Below, piece after piece: positions 35,796 to 43,610 of a stretch of DNA of 64,000 nt (position 1 is the first letter of the stretch; every line of letters begins with the position of its first letter). Under the pieces are notes generated by a model. The model had not been told where the DNA came from. It ran no database searches and saw nothing but the letters and a program-made list of their open reading frames with translations. The stretch comes from an uncultured Coriobacteriaceae bacterium (GTDB taxonomy: Bacteria; Actinomycetota; Coriobacteriia; Coriobacteriales; Coriobacteriaceae). Position numbers and translations under genes: made by a program. The DNA is taken from positions 57,567 to 121,566 of the forward strand of contig CALUOP010000007.1 of assembly GCA_944322305.1 (NCBI GenBank). The letters are read 5' to 3'.

Positions 35796-35845
35796 ACGGC
35801 TCCTTTCTGCGGAGGTTGGTCGGGCCGGGCGGCTGCTGCCGAGCC

Positions 35846-36000
35846 GCCGGCGGGCGAGAAGCGCAGCGCGAGCCGCAAGCTACCGGGCGAGAAGCGCAGC
35901 GCGCACGGCGCAGGCCACGGACGAGAAGCGCAGTGCGCGCGACGCAGGCCCCCGGGCGAGAAGCGCGGCGCCCCCCGGCGAGAGGCTGGCGCCAACGCGC
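35846..36000. repeat. GGGCGAGAAGCGCAGCGCG tandem repeats between response regulator and kinase
   Basis: Four or five units of 33-35 bp begin GGGCGAGAAGCGC (35852, 35885, a GGACGAGAAGCGC variant near 35920, and 35954), with a degraded GGCGAGAGGC at the end. They fill most of the 310-bp gap between two genes that would normally be adjacent or overlapping. Box 1 of the 30-bp arrays is present but box 2 is not. Confidence 0.7.
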
Positions 36001-36105
36001 GTCCCGCGCTGGGGCGGGGCGCCCGCACGCGGTTTGGGCGAGAGGGGCCGCGCCGGCGGGGCGCGCGCCGCCGGGCTCGCGGCGGGTGCGGTGCCGCGGT
36101 CTGCG

Positions 36106-37521
36106 TCATTCCCGCTTGGGAATCGAGGCGAACACGCGGAACCCGCCGCCGGCGTCGGGCCCGGCACTGAAGGTTCCGCCCAGCGCCTCGACGCGCTCGC
36201 GCATGGAGGCGAGCCCCATGCCGCCGGTCGCCCCGTCCGGCGCGCTTCCGCCCCCAAGCGTTCCGGCTCCCGTGCCGTTATCGACCACCAGCAGCTGGTA
36301 CAGCGCGGGGTGCTCGAGGCAGCGCACGGAAAGGCGCGTGGCGTCGCTGTGGCGCAGGGTGTTGGCGGCGGCCTCGCGCACCAGGGCGGTGAAGCAGGCC
36401 GCCACGTCGGCGGGGACGTGCTCGGCCGCCACGCTCGCCTCAACGGCCAGCCCGGTGTCGCGGGCGGTCTCATCTGCCAGCTCGCGCATGCTCAACTCCA
36501 GGTCAACGGCATCGTCGCGCAGGTCGTGCACGCTGGCGCGGACGCAGGCCAGCGCCTCGTTGAGCGTGCGCCCTACGTCGGCGAAGTCGGCCTGCACACG
36601 CGCCTCGCCCTCGTGCACCACGCGCAGGGCCTCAACCTGCAGGCAGGCGCGGGTAAGCAGGTGCCCCACGTTGTCGTGGATCTCGCGCGCTATGCGGGCG
36701 CGCTCCTCCAGCGTGGCTACGCGTAGCTCGTAGGCGCGTCGGTCGAGAAGATCGCGGTTCTGGGCGGCCAGGTGCTGGGCGCGCTCGCTCAGGCGGTCGC
36801 GGTCGAGCTGGTTGCGAGCGCGCTGGGCAATCGTTGAGGTGGTGCGCCATGCGAGAAGCACCGCCGCCGCGTTGAGCCCAACCGCAAGCCCCAGCGGCCC
36901 CATCGCCAGCGCGCGTGTGCTCAGCGCTGCCAGCCAGGGAACCATGGCGGCGAGAAGCGCCCCGGCGAAGATGGGCGCGCGGTCCAGGCTGGCCACGGAG
37001 GTGGCGGCTGCCGCTTGCGAGAGGGGTGCTGCAACGGGGGCGGTGCCCGGTGTGCCCGGCCGCCCTGGGCCGGCCGGATCTGCTTGCGCGCCGCGCGCCG
37101 CGCGCCCGGATCCCGCCGCCTCCTCACGTGCGAGGCGCGCCTTCGTCCGCTCGGCTCCGAGGCGCACCAAGTCGTAGGCGGCAAGCGACAGGAACGCCGC
37201 CATACGCGGCTGGGCCAAGGCAAGCGCGCAGGGCGTTGCCGCCAGCAGCCAGGGCAGCCGGGCAAGAAGCCGGCTGCGCAGCGCAGCACTGCTCCGGACC
37301 GCGCCGCCCTTCTCGCCCGCTGAACCCCGCCCGGCACGGCCGCTCCGTGCTCCTTGCCCGCCGCGACGCGGTCGCGCGCCCGCCTCGCCGGCTGCCTCGA
37401 CGCCCATCGACAGGGCGAAGGCGGTCAGCAGCAGCGCCACGGTCTCCGCGTCCGGCGAAAACGCCACCGCCGACGCGGCGCAGCAGATGCCCAAGATCAG
37501 TTTGTCCGTCAGTCGTTCCAT
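36106..37521 (-). CDS. Sensor histidine kinase (HisKA_3 / NarX-DesK type)
   Basis: 471 residues. The N-terminal half has four to six hydrophobic helices with short or no outside loops (LILGICCAASAVAF; VALLLTAFALSMGV; LPWLLAATPCALALAQP; APIFAGALLAAMVPWLAAL; GPLGLAVGLNAAAVLLAW), typical of intramembrane-sensing kinases. The dimerisation helix contains the phospho-His in RARIAREIHDNVGHLLT. The ATPase domain ends VVDNGTGAGTLGGG and GGMGLASMRERVEALGG. Two low-complexity linkers (residues 50-80 and 125-170) are Gly/Ala/Arg-rich; the first encodes GSAGEKGG from a TTCTCGCCC word at 37310. It should phosphorylate the response regulator downstream. Confidence 0.9.
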   Translation of the reverse strand: MERLTDKLILGICCAASAVAFSPDAETVALLLTAFALSMGVEAAGEAGARPRRGGQGARSGRAGRGSAGEKGGAVRSSAALRSRLLARLPWLLAATPCALALAQPRMAAFLSLAAYDLVRLGAERTKARLAREEAAGSGRAARGAQADPAGPGRPGTPGTAPVAAPLSQAAAATSVASLDRAPIFAGALLAAMVPWLAALSTRALAMGPLGLAVGLNAAAVLLAWRTTSTIAQRARNQLDRDRLSERAQHLAAQNRDLLDRRAYELRVATLEERARIAREIHDNVGHLLTRACLQVEALRVVHEGEARVQADFADVGRTLNEALACVRASVHDLRDDAVDLELSMRELADETARDTGLAVEASVAAEHVPADVAACFTALVREAAANTLRHSDATRLSVRCLEHPALYQLLVVDNGTGAGTLGGGSAPDGATGGMGLASMRERVEALGGTFSAGPDAGGGFRVFASIPKRE

Positions 37522-37593
37522 GGCGACAGTCTACCGCAGGGCCTCGCGCCTGCGTGCCTACGCCGCGGCGCTTGTCGCCCGCCGGGAAAACTC

Positions 37594-37746
37594 GTGACAT
37601 TTGTCACGGGTGCGCCGCCGCTCGTCGCGCGGGGCGTGTGCCCGCGTGAGGCCAAGCGCCGCGCGGTGCGCCTTCCTGCGCGGACCGGCCGCCGCGTAAG
37701 GCGTCGTGCGGAGCGTCTGCCTGCGCCGATTGGTGACGGATGTCAC
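37594..37746. promoter_or_regulatory. Two GTGAC..GTCAC dyads in the kinase/exporter divergent region
   Basis: GTGACATTTGTCAC at 37594-37607 and GTGACGGATGTCAC at 37733-37746 are near-identical 14-bp dyads 139 bp apart in the 303-bp spacer between the kinase gene and the ABC exporter genes. Dimeric NarL-family regulators commonly bind such sites, so these are the best candidates for the local response regulator. No good -35/-10 pair was identified. Confidence 0.6.
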
Positions 37747-37824
37747 TGGCGCAGCCCGGCCCGCTCAGCCATCATGGGGCTGTCAGGGCGGGGTGCCTCG
37801 CCCCGCTGTCCGAAAGGAGCACGT

Positions 37825-38784
37825 ATGACCGACGTCGTGTCCGTCTCCAACCTGGTCAAGCGCTACGGCGACCTGGTGGCGCTGGACCATTTCAGCCTGC
37901 GCGTGGCCCCCGGCGAGATCCTGGGGCTGCTCGGCCCCAACGGATCGGGCAAAACCACCGCCATCAACTGCATGCTCCAGCTGCTGACCTACAGCCAGGG
38001 CAGCATAGAGCTCTTCGGCCAGCCCATGACGCCCGCCCGCTACGACCTCAAGCGCAAGATCGGCGTGGTGCCGCAGCAGGTCGCCGTGTTCGACGAGCTC
38101 ACCGCGCGCGAGAACATCGACTGCTTCTGCTCGCTCTACGTGTCCGACCGCGCCGAGCGCCGCGTCCTGGTCGATGCCGCCCTCGACTTCGTGGGGCTGC
38201 GCGATTTCCAGCGCTTCCGTCCGCGCAAGCTCTCCGGCGGCCTGCTGCGCCGTCTCAACATCGCGTGCGGCATTGCGCACCGCCCGGAGCTCATCTTCTT
38301 CGACGAGCCGACCGTGGCGGTGGACCCGCAGAGCCGCAACGCCATCCTGTCCGGCATCCAGCGCCTGCGCGACGAGGGCGCGACGGTGGTCTACACCAGC
38401 CATTACATGGAGGAGGTCGAGCAGATCTGCAGCCGCATCGTGATCATGGATCACGGCCGGGTGCTGGCGCAGGGCACGGCCGACGAGCTCAAGCGCATGA
38501 TCTCGACGGGCGAGAAGATCGAGATCGAGGTCGCCGACCTGCCCGCCGCGGTCCTTGCGGCCCTGCGCGCGCTGCCGCACGTTATCAGCGCCGTGTACGA
38601 GGCCGGCGTGCTGCGCGTGAGCTGCGAGGCCAGCCAGCGCAACCTCATGGACGTGCTGGACGCGCTCGGCCGCGCGGACGTTGCCGTGGGCCGCGTTTGG
38701 AGCGAGCCGCCCACCTTGAACGACGTCTTTCTCGAGATCACCGGCCGCGAGCTGCGCGACGAGACGCCGGAAGCGGGGCGGTGA
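37825..38784 (+). CDS. ABC exporter ATPase (LnrL/DrrA-like)
   Basis: 319 residues, ATG 37825 after GAAAGGAGC. Walker A LLGPNGSGKTTAINCML, Q-loop VVPQQVAVFDELTARENI, signature LSGGLLRRLNIACG (variant of LSGGQ), Walker B LIFFDEPTVAVDP and the switch His in VVYTSHYMEEVE are present. The C-terminal extension (about 80 residues) is the DUF4162-type tail seen in DrrA-like drug exporters. STGEKIEIE is encoded over a GGGCGAGAA word (38508). It drives the two permeases that follow. Confidence 0.93.
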   Translation: MTDVVSVSNLVKRYGDLVALDHFSLRVAPGEILGLLGPNGSGKTTAINCMLQLLTYSQGSIELFGQPMTPARYDLKRKIGVVPQQVAVFDELTARENIDCFCSLYVSDRAERRVLVDAALDFVGLRDFQRFRPRKLSGGLLRRLNIACGIAHRPELIFFDEPTVAVDPQSRNAILSGIQRLRDEGATVVYTSHYMEEVEQICSRIVIMDHGRVLAQGTADELKRMISTGEKIEIEVADLPAAVLAALRALPHVISAVYEAGVLRVSCEASQRNLMDVLDALGRADVAVGRVWSEPPTLNDVFLEITGRELRDETPEAGR

Positions 38785-38786
38785 GC

Positions 38787-39980
38787 ATGCTGAGCTTGGC
38801 GGGCTACCACATCCGCGCGATGCTGCGCAACAACGGCATCCTCATCTGGGTGGTGGCGTTTCCCATCATCCTGGCGACGCTCTTCATGGTGATGTTCGAC
38901 GGCATGATGTCGAACCAGCAGGCCGGCACCATCGCGGTAGGGGTTTTGGCGGACGGGAACTACCAAGCGCCCGCGGCCGAGCCCCTGCGGGCGATACTCG
39001 GCGCGCTTGCCGAGGAGGGGCCCGGCGAGGAGGCGTTTCTCGCCCTTACCTCCTATGCGGATGCCGACGAGGCCAACGATGCGCTTATCGCCCGCGAGGT
39101 TGAGGTGCTCGTCACCGTGGACGCCGACGGCGCGCCGCAGATGAGCGTGCCGCCCAACTCGCTCAACAGCACGCACGAGGCCATGGTGCAGGCGGTGCTC
39201 GACCGCTACCTGCAGAGCGAGGCGGCGGTGTCCGAGCTCGCCCGGAACGACCCGGCGGCTCTGGCGAGCCCCGAGGCCGTGGCGGCGCTGACGGCCGACC
39301 TGATGGGGGATGAGGCTCAGACCGCCGAGGTGTCCGTTCTGCGCGTCGACCCGAGCGAGATGGCGCGGTTCTACTACGCGCTGCTGGGCTTCTCCACCGC
39401 CATGGGGGCCAACGTGGCCTCGGTGCTGACCGAGCGCCTGAAAGCCAACCTGTCGCCCGTGGGCGCGCGCTGCCAGGTGAGCTCCATGCAGCCGGCGCGC
39501 CAGCTGGGCGCGGTGCTTATCGCCAGCTGGGTCATTGTGTTCTGCTGCCTCATGGCGGCGTTCTGCTACATCCGCTTTGTTGCCAACGTGTCGTTTGCCG
39601 GGCGCGAGGCGCTGGCCCCGGTTGCGTGCGCGGCCTGCGCGCTGGTTTCATGCGCGCTGGGCATGGCGCTGTGGGCACTGCCGTGGCTTTCGGCCAACGT
39701 CAAGGACGCCGTGCTCACGGTGGGTGTGCTGGTGCTTGCCCTGCCGGCGGGCTTGTACGGCGAGCCGGCGCTCGGCCTGTCCGACTGGCTCACGCAGCAT
39801 ATGCCCTGGCTGCAGGCGATAAACCCCTCGGTTCAGGCGGCCAACGCGTTCTATGCGCTCACGTACTACGACTCGCTCGTGCCGTTCTTCCAGACGCTCA
39901 GCACCATCTTGGCCATTGCGGCGGTGCTTTTTGCCGTGGCGGCCCTGTGCATGAGGAGGCAGCGCTATGCAAGTCTTTAA
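38787..39980 (+). CDS. ABC-2 type exporter permease 1
   Basis: 397 residues from ATG 38787 (a GTG at 38781 overlapping the ATPase stop is an alternative). The layout is one N-terminal helix (NGILIWVVAFPIILATLFMVMF), a large outside domain of about 190 residues, then five helices from VLIASWVIVFCCLMAAFCYIRF to the end. This is the ABC2_membrane_3 arrangement of YhgE/LnrM-like exporters. AFLALTSYAD is encoded across a TTCTCGCCC word (39037). Overlaps the next gene by 14 bp. Confidence 0.88.
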   Translation: MLSLAGYHIRAMLRNNGILIWVVAFPIILATLFMVMFDGMMSNQQAGTIAVGVLADGNYQAPAAEPLRAILGALAEEGPGEEAFLALTSYADADEANDALIAREVEVLVTVDADGAPQMSVPPNSLNSTHEAMVQAVLDRYLQSEAAVSELARNDPAALASPEAVAALTADLMGDEAQTAEVSVLRVDPSEMARFYYALLGFSTAMGANVASVLTERLKANLSPVGARCQVSSMQPARQLGAVLIASWVIVFCCLMAAFCYIRFVANVSFAGREALAPVACAACALVSCALGMALWALPWLSANVKDAVLTVGVLVLALPAGLYGEPALGLSDWLTQHMPWLQAINPSVQAANAFYALTYYDSLVPFFQTLSTILAIAAVLFAVAALCMRRQRYASL

Positions 39981-41172
39981 GATCGCCCTGCGCCTTGTCC
40001 GGCGCAACTGGATGCTGTTCGCCATATACGTGCTGGCACTCTCGGTCATGGGGGTGTTCATGGCGACGGGCGTGGGAGGTGGCCTGGCCGGCAGCGCCAG
40101 CGCGGACGCTTCCTACGAGCAGGCGCTTCCCAAGGCGGCCGTGATTGACCGCGACGGCAGCGCGGTGTCGCGCGCACTCACGGAGTACGTGCGCGCCAAC
40201 AGCACCTTCGTGGAGGTGGAGGACGGCACCTTTGCCCTGCAGGACGCTGCGGCGCGCGACGTTGCCTCGTACGTGCTGGTGATCCCGGCGGGTTACGGCC
40301 AGGGGCTGCTGGAGGCGGCCCGCAGCGGCGGCGACGCGCCCGAGCTCGAATGCATCGTGAGCTACATGGGGGCCTCGGGCTCGCTCATGGACGAGAAGGT
40401 GCGCAGCTGGGCGCAGGAGCTCTACGCACTGGCGGCCGCCAGCACCGCGCCCGTCGAGGAGCTGGTGAGCTGGGTCGAGGGCGTGCAGGATGCGCGGGTG
40501 CCGGTGTCGGTGGCCGCGACCGAGCAGGAGGGCGTTCCCAGCGCGTACCTCATTTACTGCCAGTTTGCCACCTACCCGCTCTTTGGCGGTGTCGCGGCTA
40601 TCGTGGCGACGGGCCTGGCCTCGCTGCGTGATCCCGACGTGCGCCGGCGCGTGGGCGCCTCGTGCGTGGGCGAGGGGTCGTTTGCGCGGCAGGTGGGGGC
40701 CGCCATCGCGGTGTGCGGCCTTGTCGTCTGGGCGGCCAACGCGGCGTTTGGCCTGGCACTGTACCACGGCTCGTTGGAGGGGGTGCCGCCGGCGTCGGTG
40801 GCGCTCATGCTGGGCGCGCTCCTTGCCTTGGGGCTCGTGGGGACGGCGTTTGGCTTCCTGCTGTCGCAGCTCGGCGTGAGCCACCAAGTGGCGCATGCGG
40901 TGGCCAACATCGCGAGCATGGTGCTGACGTTTCTGGCGGGCACCTGGGTTTCGATTGACCAGATGGGCGCGGGCATGGAGGCGCTGGCCCGGTTCACGCC
41001 GGGGTATTGGTGCGTGGACGCGCTGGGCGCGGTGTACGAGGCCCCCGCGGTTACCGGCGAGCTGGTTGCCCGCGTGGCCTCCGATGCGTTGCTGGTCGCG
41101 CTCTTTGCCGCGGTGATCGCGCTGGTCGCCGTGGTGGCTGGCCGCGCGCGCCGTCAACGCGCCCTCGCGTAG
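39967..41172 (+). CDS. ABC-2 type exporter permease 2
   Basis: 401 residues with the same plan as its neighbour: an N-terminal helix (WMLFAIYVLALSVMGVFMATGV), an outside domain with MGASGSLMDEKVR, and five C-terminal helices (YCQFATYPLFGGVAAIVATGLASL onward). GTWVSIDQMGAGMEALARFTPGYW is the motif near the last helices of this family. It pairs with permease 1. The set kinase + regulator + ATPase + two permeases matches the LnrJKLMN (linearmycin) type, suggesting export of, or resistance to, a lipid-targeting compound; the actual ligand is unknown. Confidence 0.88.
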   Translation: MQVFKIALRLVRRNWMLFAIYVLALSVMGVFMATGVGGGLAGSASADASYEQALPKAAVIDRDGSAVSRALTEYVRANSTFVEVEDGTFALQDAAARDVASYVLVIPAGYGQGLLEAARSGGDAPELECIVSYMGASGSLMDEKVRSWAQELYALAAASTAPVEELVSWVEGVQDARVPVSVAATEQEGVPSAYLIYCQFATYPLFGGVAAIVATGLASLRDPDVRRRVGASCVGEGSFARQVGAAIAVCGLVVWAANAAFGLALYHGSLEGVPPASVALMLGALLALGLVGTAFGFLLSQLGVSHQVAHAVANIASMVLTFLAGTWVSIDQMGAGMEALARFTPGYWCVDALGAVYEAPAVTGELVARVASDALLVALFAAVIALVAVVAGRARRQRALA

Positions 41173-41418
41173 GCGGGCGCCTCCCTACGCGGCGCGGCGC
41201 CCCGTGCGGCCCATGAGTGCGCGGCGCACGGCCTCATGAGGGCGCGCCCTTGTCGCACGCCCCCATGCCCGCGCGGCACACCTCGTGCCCGCACGCCCTT
41301 GTCGCGCGTCCGCGCGCGGGGAGTAAAATCCCCTCACCTAAAAGCAGCGGCTGCAAGGGCGGTTGCTGCAAGGGCAAGGGCTGCAGAGGCGGCAGGGGCA
41401 CGCGCGAGGGGAGGGCCT

Positions 41419-42332
41419 GTGGCACAAGGCGCACCGACGCAGCGGGCAGGTGCGGCGCAACACGCTGCCCAAGCTGGCAAGGCGCACCAGCCGGCTAAAG
41501 CTGGCAAGGCGCACCAGCCGGCCAAGTCGGGCGCGTCTCGCACAGTCGGCGCCGCCGGCATCCGTCGCGCGTTTGTCGCCGCCTTCCCTTACACCGTTCC
41601 CATCATGGCCGGTTTCGTGTTTCTCGGGTTGGCCTGCGGCATCTACTCCCACTCGCTCGGGCTGCCCGTGTGGGTGCCCACGCTCATGAGCGTTCTCATC
41701 TTCGCGGGATCCTCCGAGTTCGTGGTGGCGTTCATGCTCACGGGCGCCTTCAACCCGCTGCAGGTGTTCCTCACGGCCTTCGTGGTCAACGCGCGCCACC
41801 TTTTCTACGGCATCTCCATGCTGGAGCGCTTTCGCGGCTTGGGGCCCAAGCGCTTCTACCTCATCTTCGGCATGTGCGACGAGACCTTCTCGATCAACTA
41901 CGCCACGCAAGCGCCCGACGGCGTCGACCGCGGTTGGTTCATGTTTTTCATCACCATTCTGAACCAGCTGTACTGGGTGGTGGGCTGCACGCTGGGCGGC
42001 GTGTTCGGAACGCTGCTCGACGTGGACGCCAGCGGCCTGAGCTTTGCCATGACGGCGCTGTTCGTGGTGATCTTCTTGGGCCAGTGGCTCAAAGAGCCCA
42101 CACACGCGAGCTCGCTGGTAGGCGTGGGGCTTTCGCTTGCGGCGCTGCTGGTGTTCGGGCCGGACAGCTTCATCATCCCAGCTATGGTGTGGCTATTCTG
42201 GTTGCTTGTTTGGCGCTGCGTCAGCGCCTTGAGCCCGTCGTGGGCCTGGCGGGTGAGGAGGGTGCTTCCGCTGCCCCGTCTGGCCCTGCGGGTGAGGATG
42301 ACTCCGCAGCTCGGGAGGCTGATGCCCGATGA
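41419..42332 (+). pseudogene. azlC: azlC, branched-chain amino-acid exporter subunit, frameshifted by a GT duplication
   Basis: Starts at GTG 41419 (GGGGAGGG upstream). The N-terminus has an unusual Lys/Ala/Pro tail with a tandem AGKAHQPAK repeat. The AzlC core follows intact: FPYTVPIMAGFVFLGLACGIY, IFAGSSEFVVAFML, VVNARHLFYGISMLERF, LIFGMCDETFSIN. At 42187-42190 the bases GTGT replace GT and shift the frame: downstream of FIIPAMV the original frame is VAILVACLALRQRLEPV..., now in another frame. Removing two bases gives 303 residues ending at 42332, overlapping azlD's ATG as normal. As it stands the protein loses its last helix and runs on as nonsense. Phase variation or a recent mutation are both possible. 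Confidence 0.8.
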
Positions 42333-42660
42333 CCACGCTGCAGCAGGTTCTCACCATGCTCGCCGCCGCGGCTGCCACGGTGCTTACGCGCAGCCTCCCG
42401 TTTGCCGTGTTCTCTTCGGGCGACAGGACTCCGCGCGTGGTGCGTTACCTGGGCGCGGCGCTGCCGCCGGCGGTTTTCGGGCTGCTCGTGGTGTACTGCC
42501 TGCGCAACGTGGACGTGCTGAGCGGCGCGCATGGGCTGCCGGAGTTCATCGCCATCGCCGGCACGGCTGCGCTTCACCTGTGGAGGCGTGGAGGCGCAAC
42601 ATGCTCATCTCCATCTTCGGCGGCACGGCGCTCTACATGGCGCTGGCCTGCGTGCTTTAG
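42329..42660 (+). pseudogene. azlD: azlD, partner of AzlC, frameshifted by an 8-bp tandem duplication
   Basis: ATG 42329 overlaps the stop of the corrected azlC frame. MTTLQQVLTMLAAAAATVLTR, RYLGAALPPAVFGLLVVYCLRNV and LPEFIAIAGTAALHLWR are typical AzlD. At 42581-42596 TGGAGGCG is present twice in tandem; removing one copy joins HLWR to RNMLISIFGGTALYMALACVL and ends at 42660, giving 107 residues, the normal length. With the duplication, the last helix is lost. AzlCD exports branched-chain amino acids and analogues such as 4-azaleucine. Both subunits are broken by short direct duplications, 400 bp apart. Confidence 0.8.
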
Positions 42661-42901
42661 CGCCGAGCGAGCTGGGGCCGCGCCGCCGGGTTGGCTCGAC
42701 CTCTACGGGGATAGAACGGATCTCATCCAACAACGTACGATATGGCACAAGCATGACGGGGTGTGTTTTCCTGCTGCAGACGGGCATGGCCGTCCCATTT
42801 CCTGAAGCACCAGCGCAGATGCGCGGCTTCAGGCGCTCCCGCGGCTCAGCGGTGGCATCGCTGCAGCAGAAAACAGCTTTGAGCGAACAGAGGCAGACGA
42901 G

Positions 42902-43086
42902 CGTGTGCAAATATTCGAGCTATGGACGATTGCACATGCAACGCCGTTGGCGTTGCGCCGGTGTATTCAGTTTTTATGCATAAAGCTCGCGATAACGCCT
43001 GGAATTTGTTTTTCGTTATGCAGTATGCGTTGCTGCATCAATGTGGCGCGTCGCCGGTTCGTTCATAACTCGAATATTTGCACACG
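42902..43086. mobile_element. 185-bp element with 28-bp terminal inverted repeats, copy F (MITE-like)
   Basis: The left end CGTGTGCAAATATTCGAGC at 42902 onward is matched, with two mismatches over 28 bp, by the inverse at 43059-43086. A second element with the same ends is at 52170-52350. The interior differs between copies. No open frame inside is credible. The left and right bases outside the TGTGCAAA ends are both CG, which could be a 2-bp target duplication. Confidence 0.65.
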
Positions 43087-43249
43087 TGCCTTGCCGTGTG
43101 GTTGTGTCGCACTTTCAAACGAGGCGCCGTCCGACGATACCGTGCCGGTGCCGCGCTGCCGTCGCAGCATAGGGCTGCCGCTCGCGGCCCGTTTCTGCCG
43201 CCTGCCGAAAAGGGCTTGCAACGGCCTTGCAACACGTCGGTAACAAAAG

Positions 43250-43481
43250 TTGACGATTCTCTGCGCAGGCTCCATACTGCATGCCGCGCACGCAGGGTGC
43301 GCATGAGCAGCTGCGGCAGACCGTCGCAGCGTGAGAAGGAGCGAGTCCGCAAGCATGAGCATGCATCAGCTAACCATTATCAGCACGATCATTATCTGAT
43401 GCGGGTGAGCATACAGCTCGCCCGTAGATGACGGGCGGCTGATGGGAGGGGCCGTCGTTACAAGCCGACGGCCCCTTTTTT
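43250..43481 (+). promoter_or_regulatory. Promoter, Ile-rich leader peptide and terminator ahead of cstA (attenuator candidate)
   Basis: TTGACG (43250-43255), a 17-bp spacer and CATACT (43273-43278) make a good promoter. An ATG at 43355 opens the peptide MSMHQLTIISTIII, stop at 43397, with five Ile in the last seven residues; an AAGGAG lies 13 bases before it, a long spacing. Stems CGGGTGAGC/GCTCGCCCG (43402-43424) and GCCCGT/ACGGGC (43420-43436) exclude each other, and GGGGCCGTCG/CGACGGCCCC with T6 (43448-43481) is a strong terminator. The parts resemble a branched-chain amino-acid attenuator, but a clear antiterminator pairing with the terminator stem is not evident. Downstream is cstA. Confidence 0.55.
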
Positions 43482-43610
43482 ATGCGCCCGAACGATCGCC
43501 CGGCACGGGGCTGCGCCCGGATCAAGGGCCCGACACCGCAGCGCCAGCGCCCGATGCCCCCGGTTAGCCAAAATCGTCGCTTTGCGCGGATCGCCCTGGG
43601 AGGGAACGTC

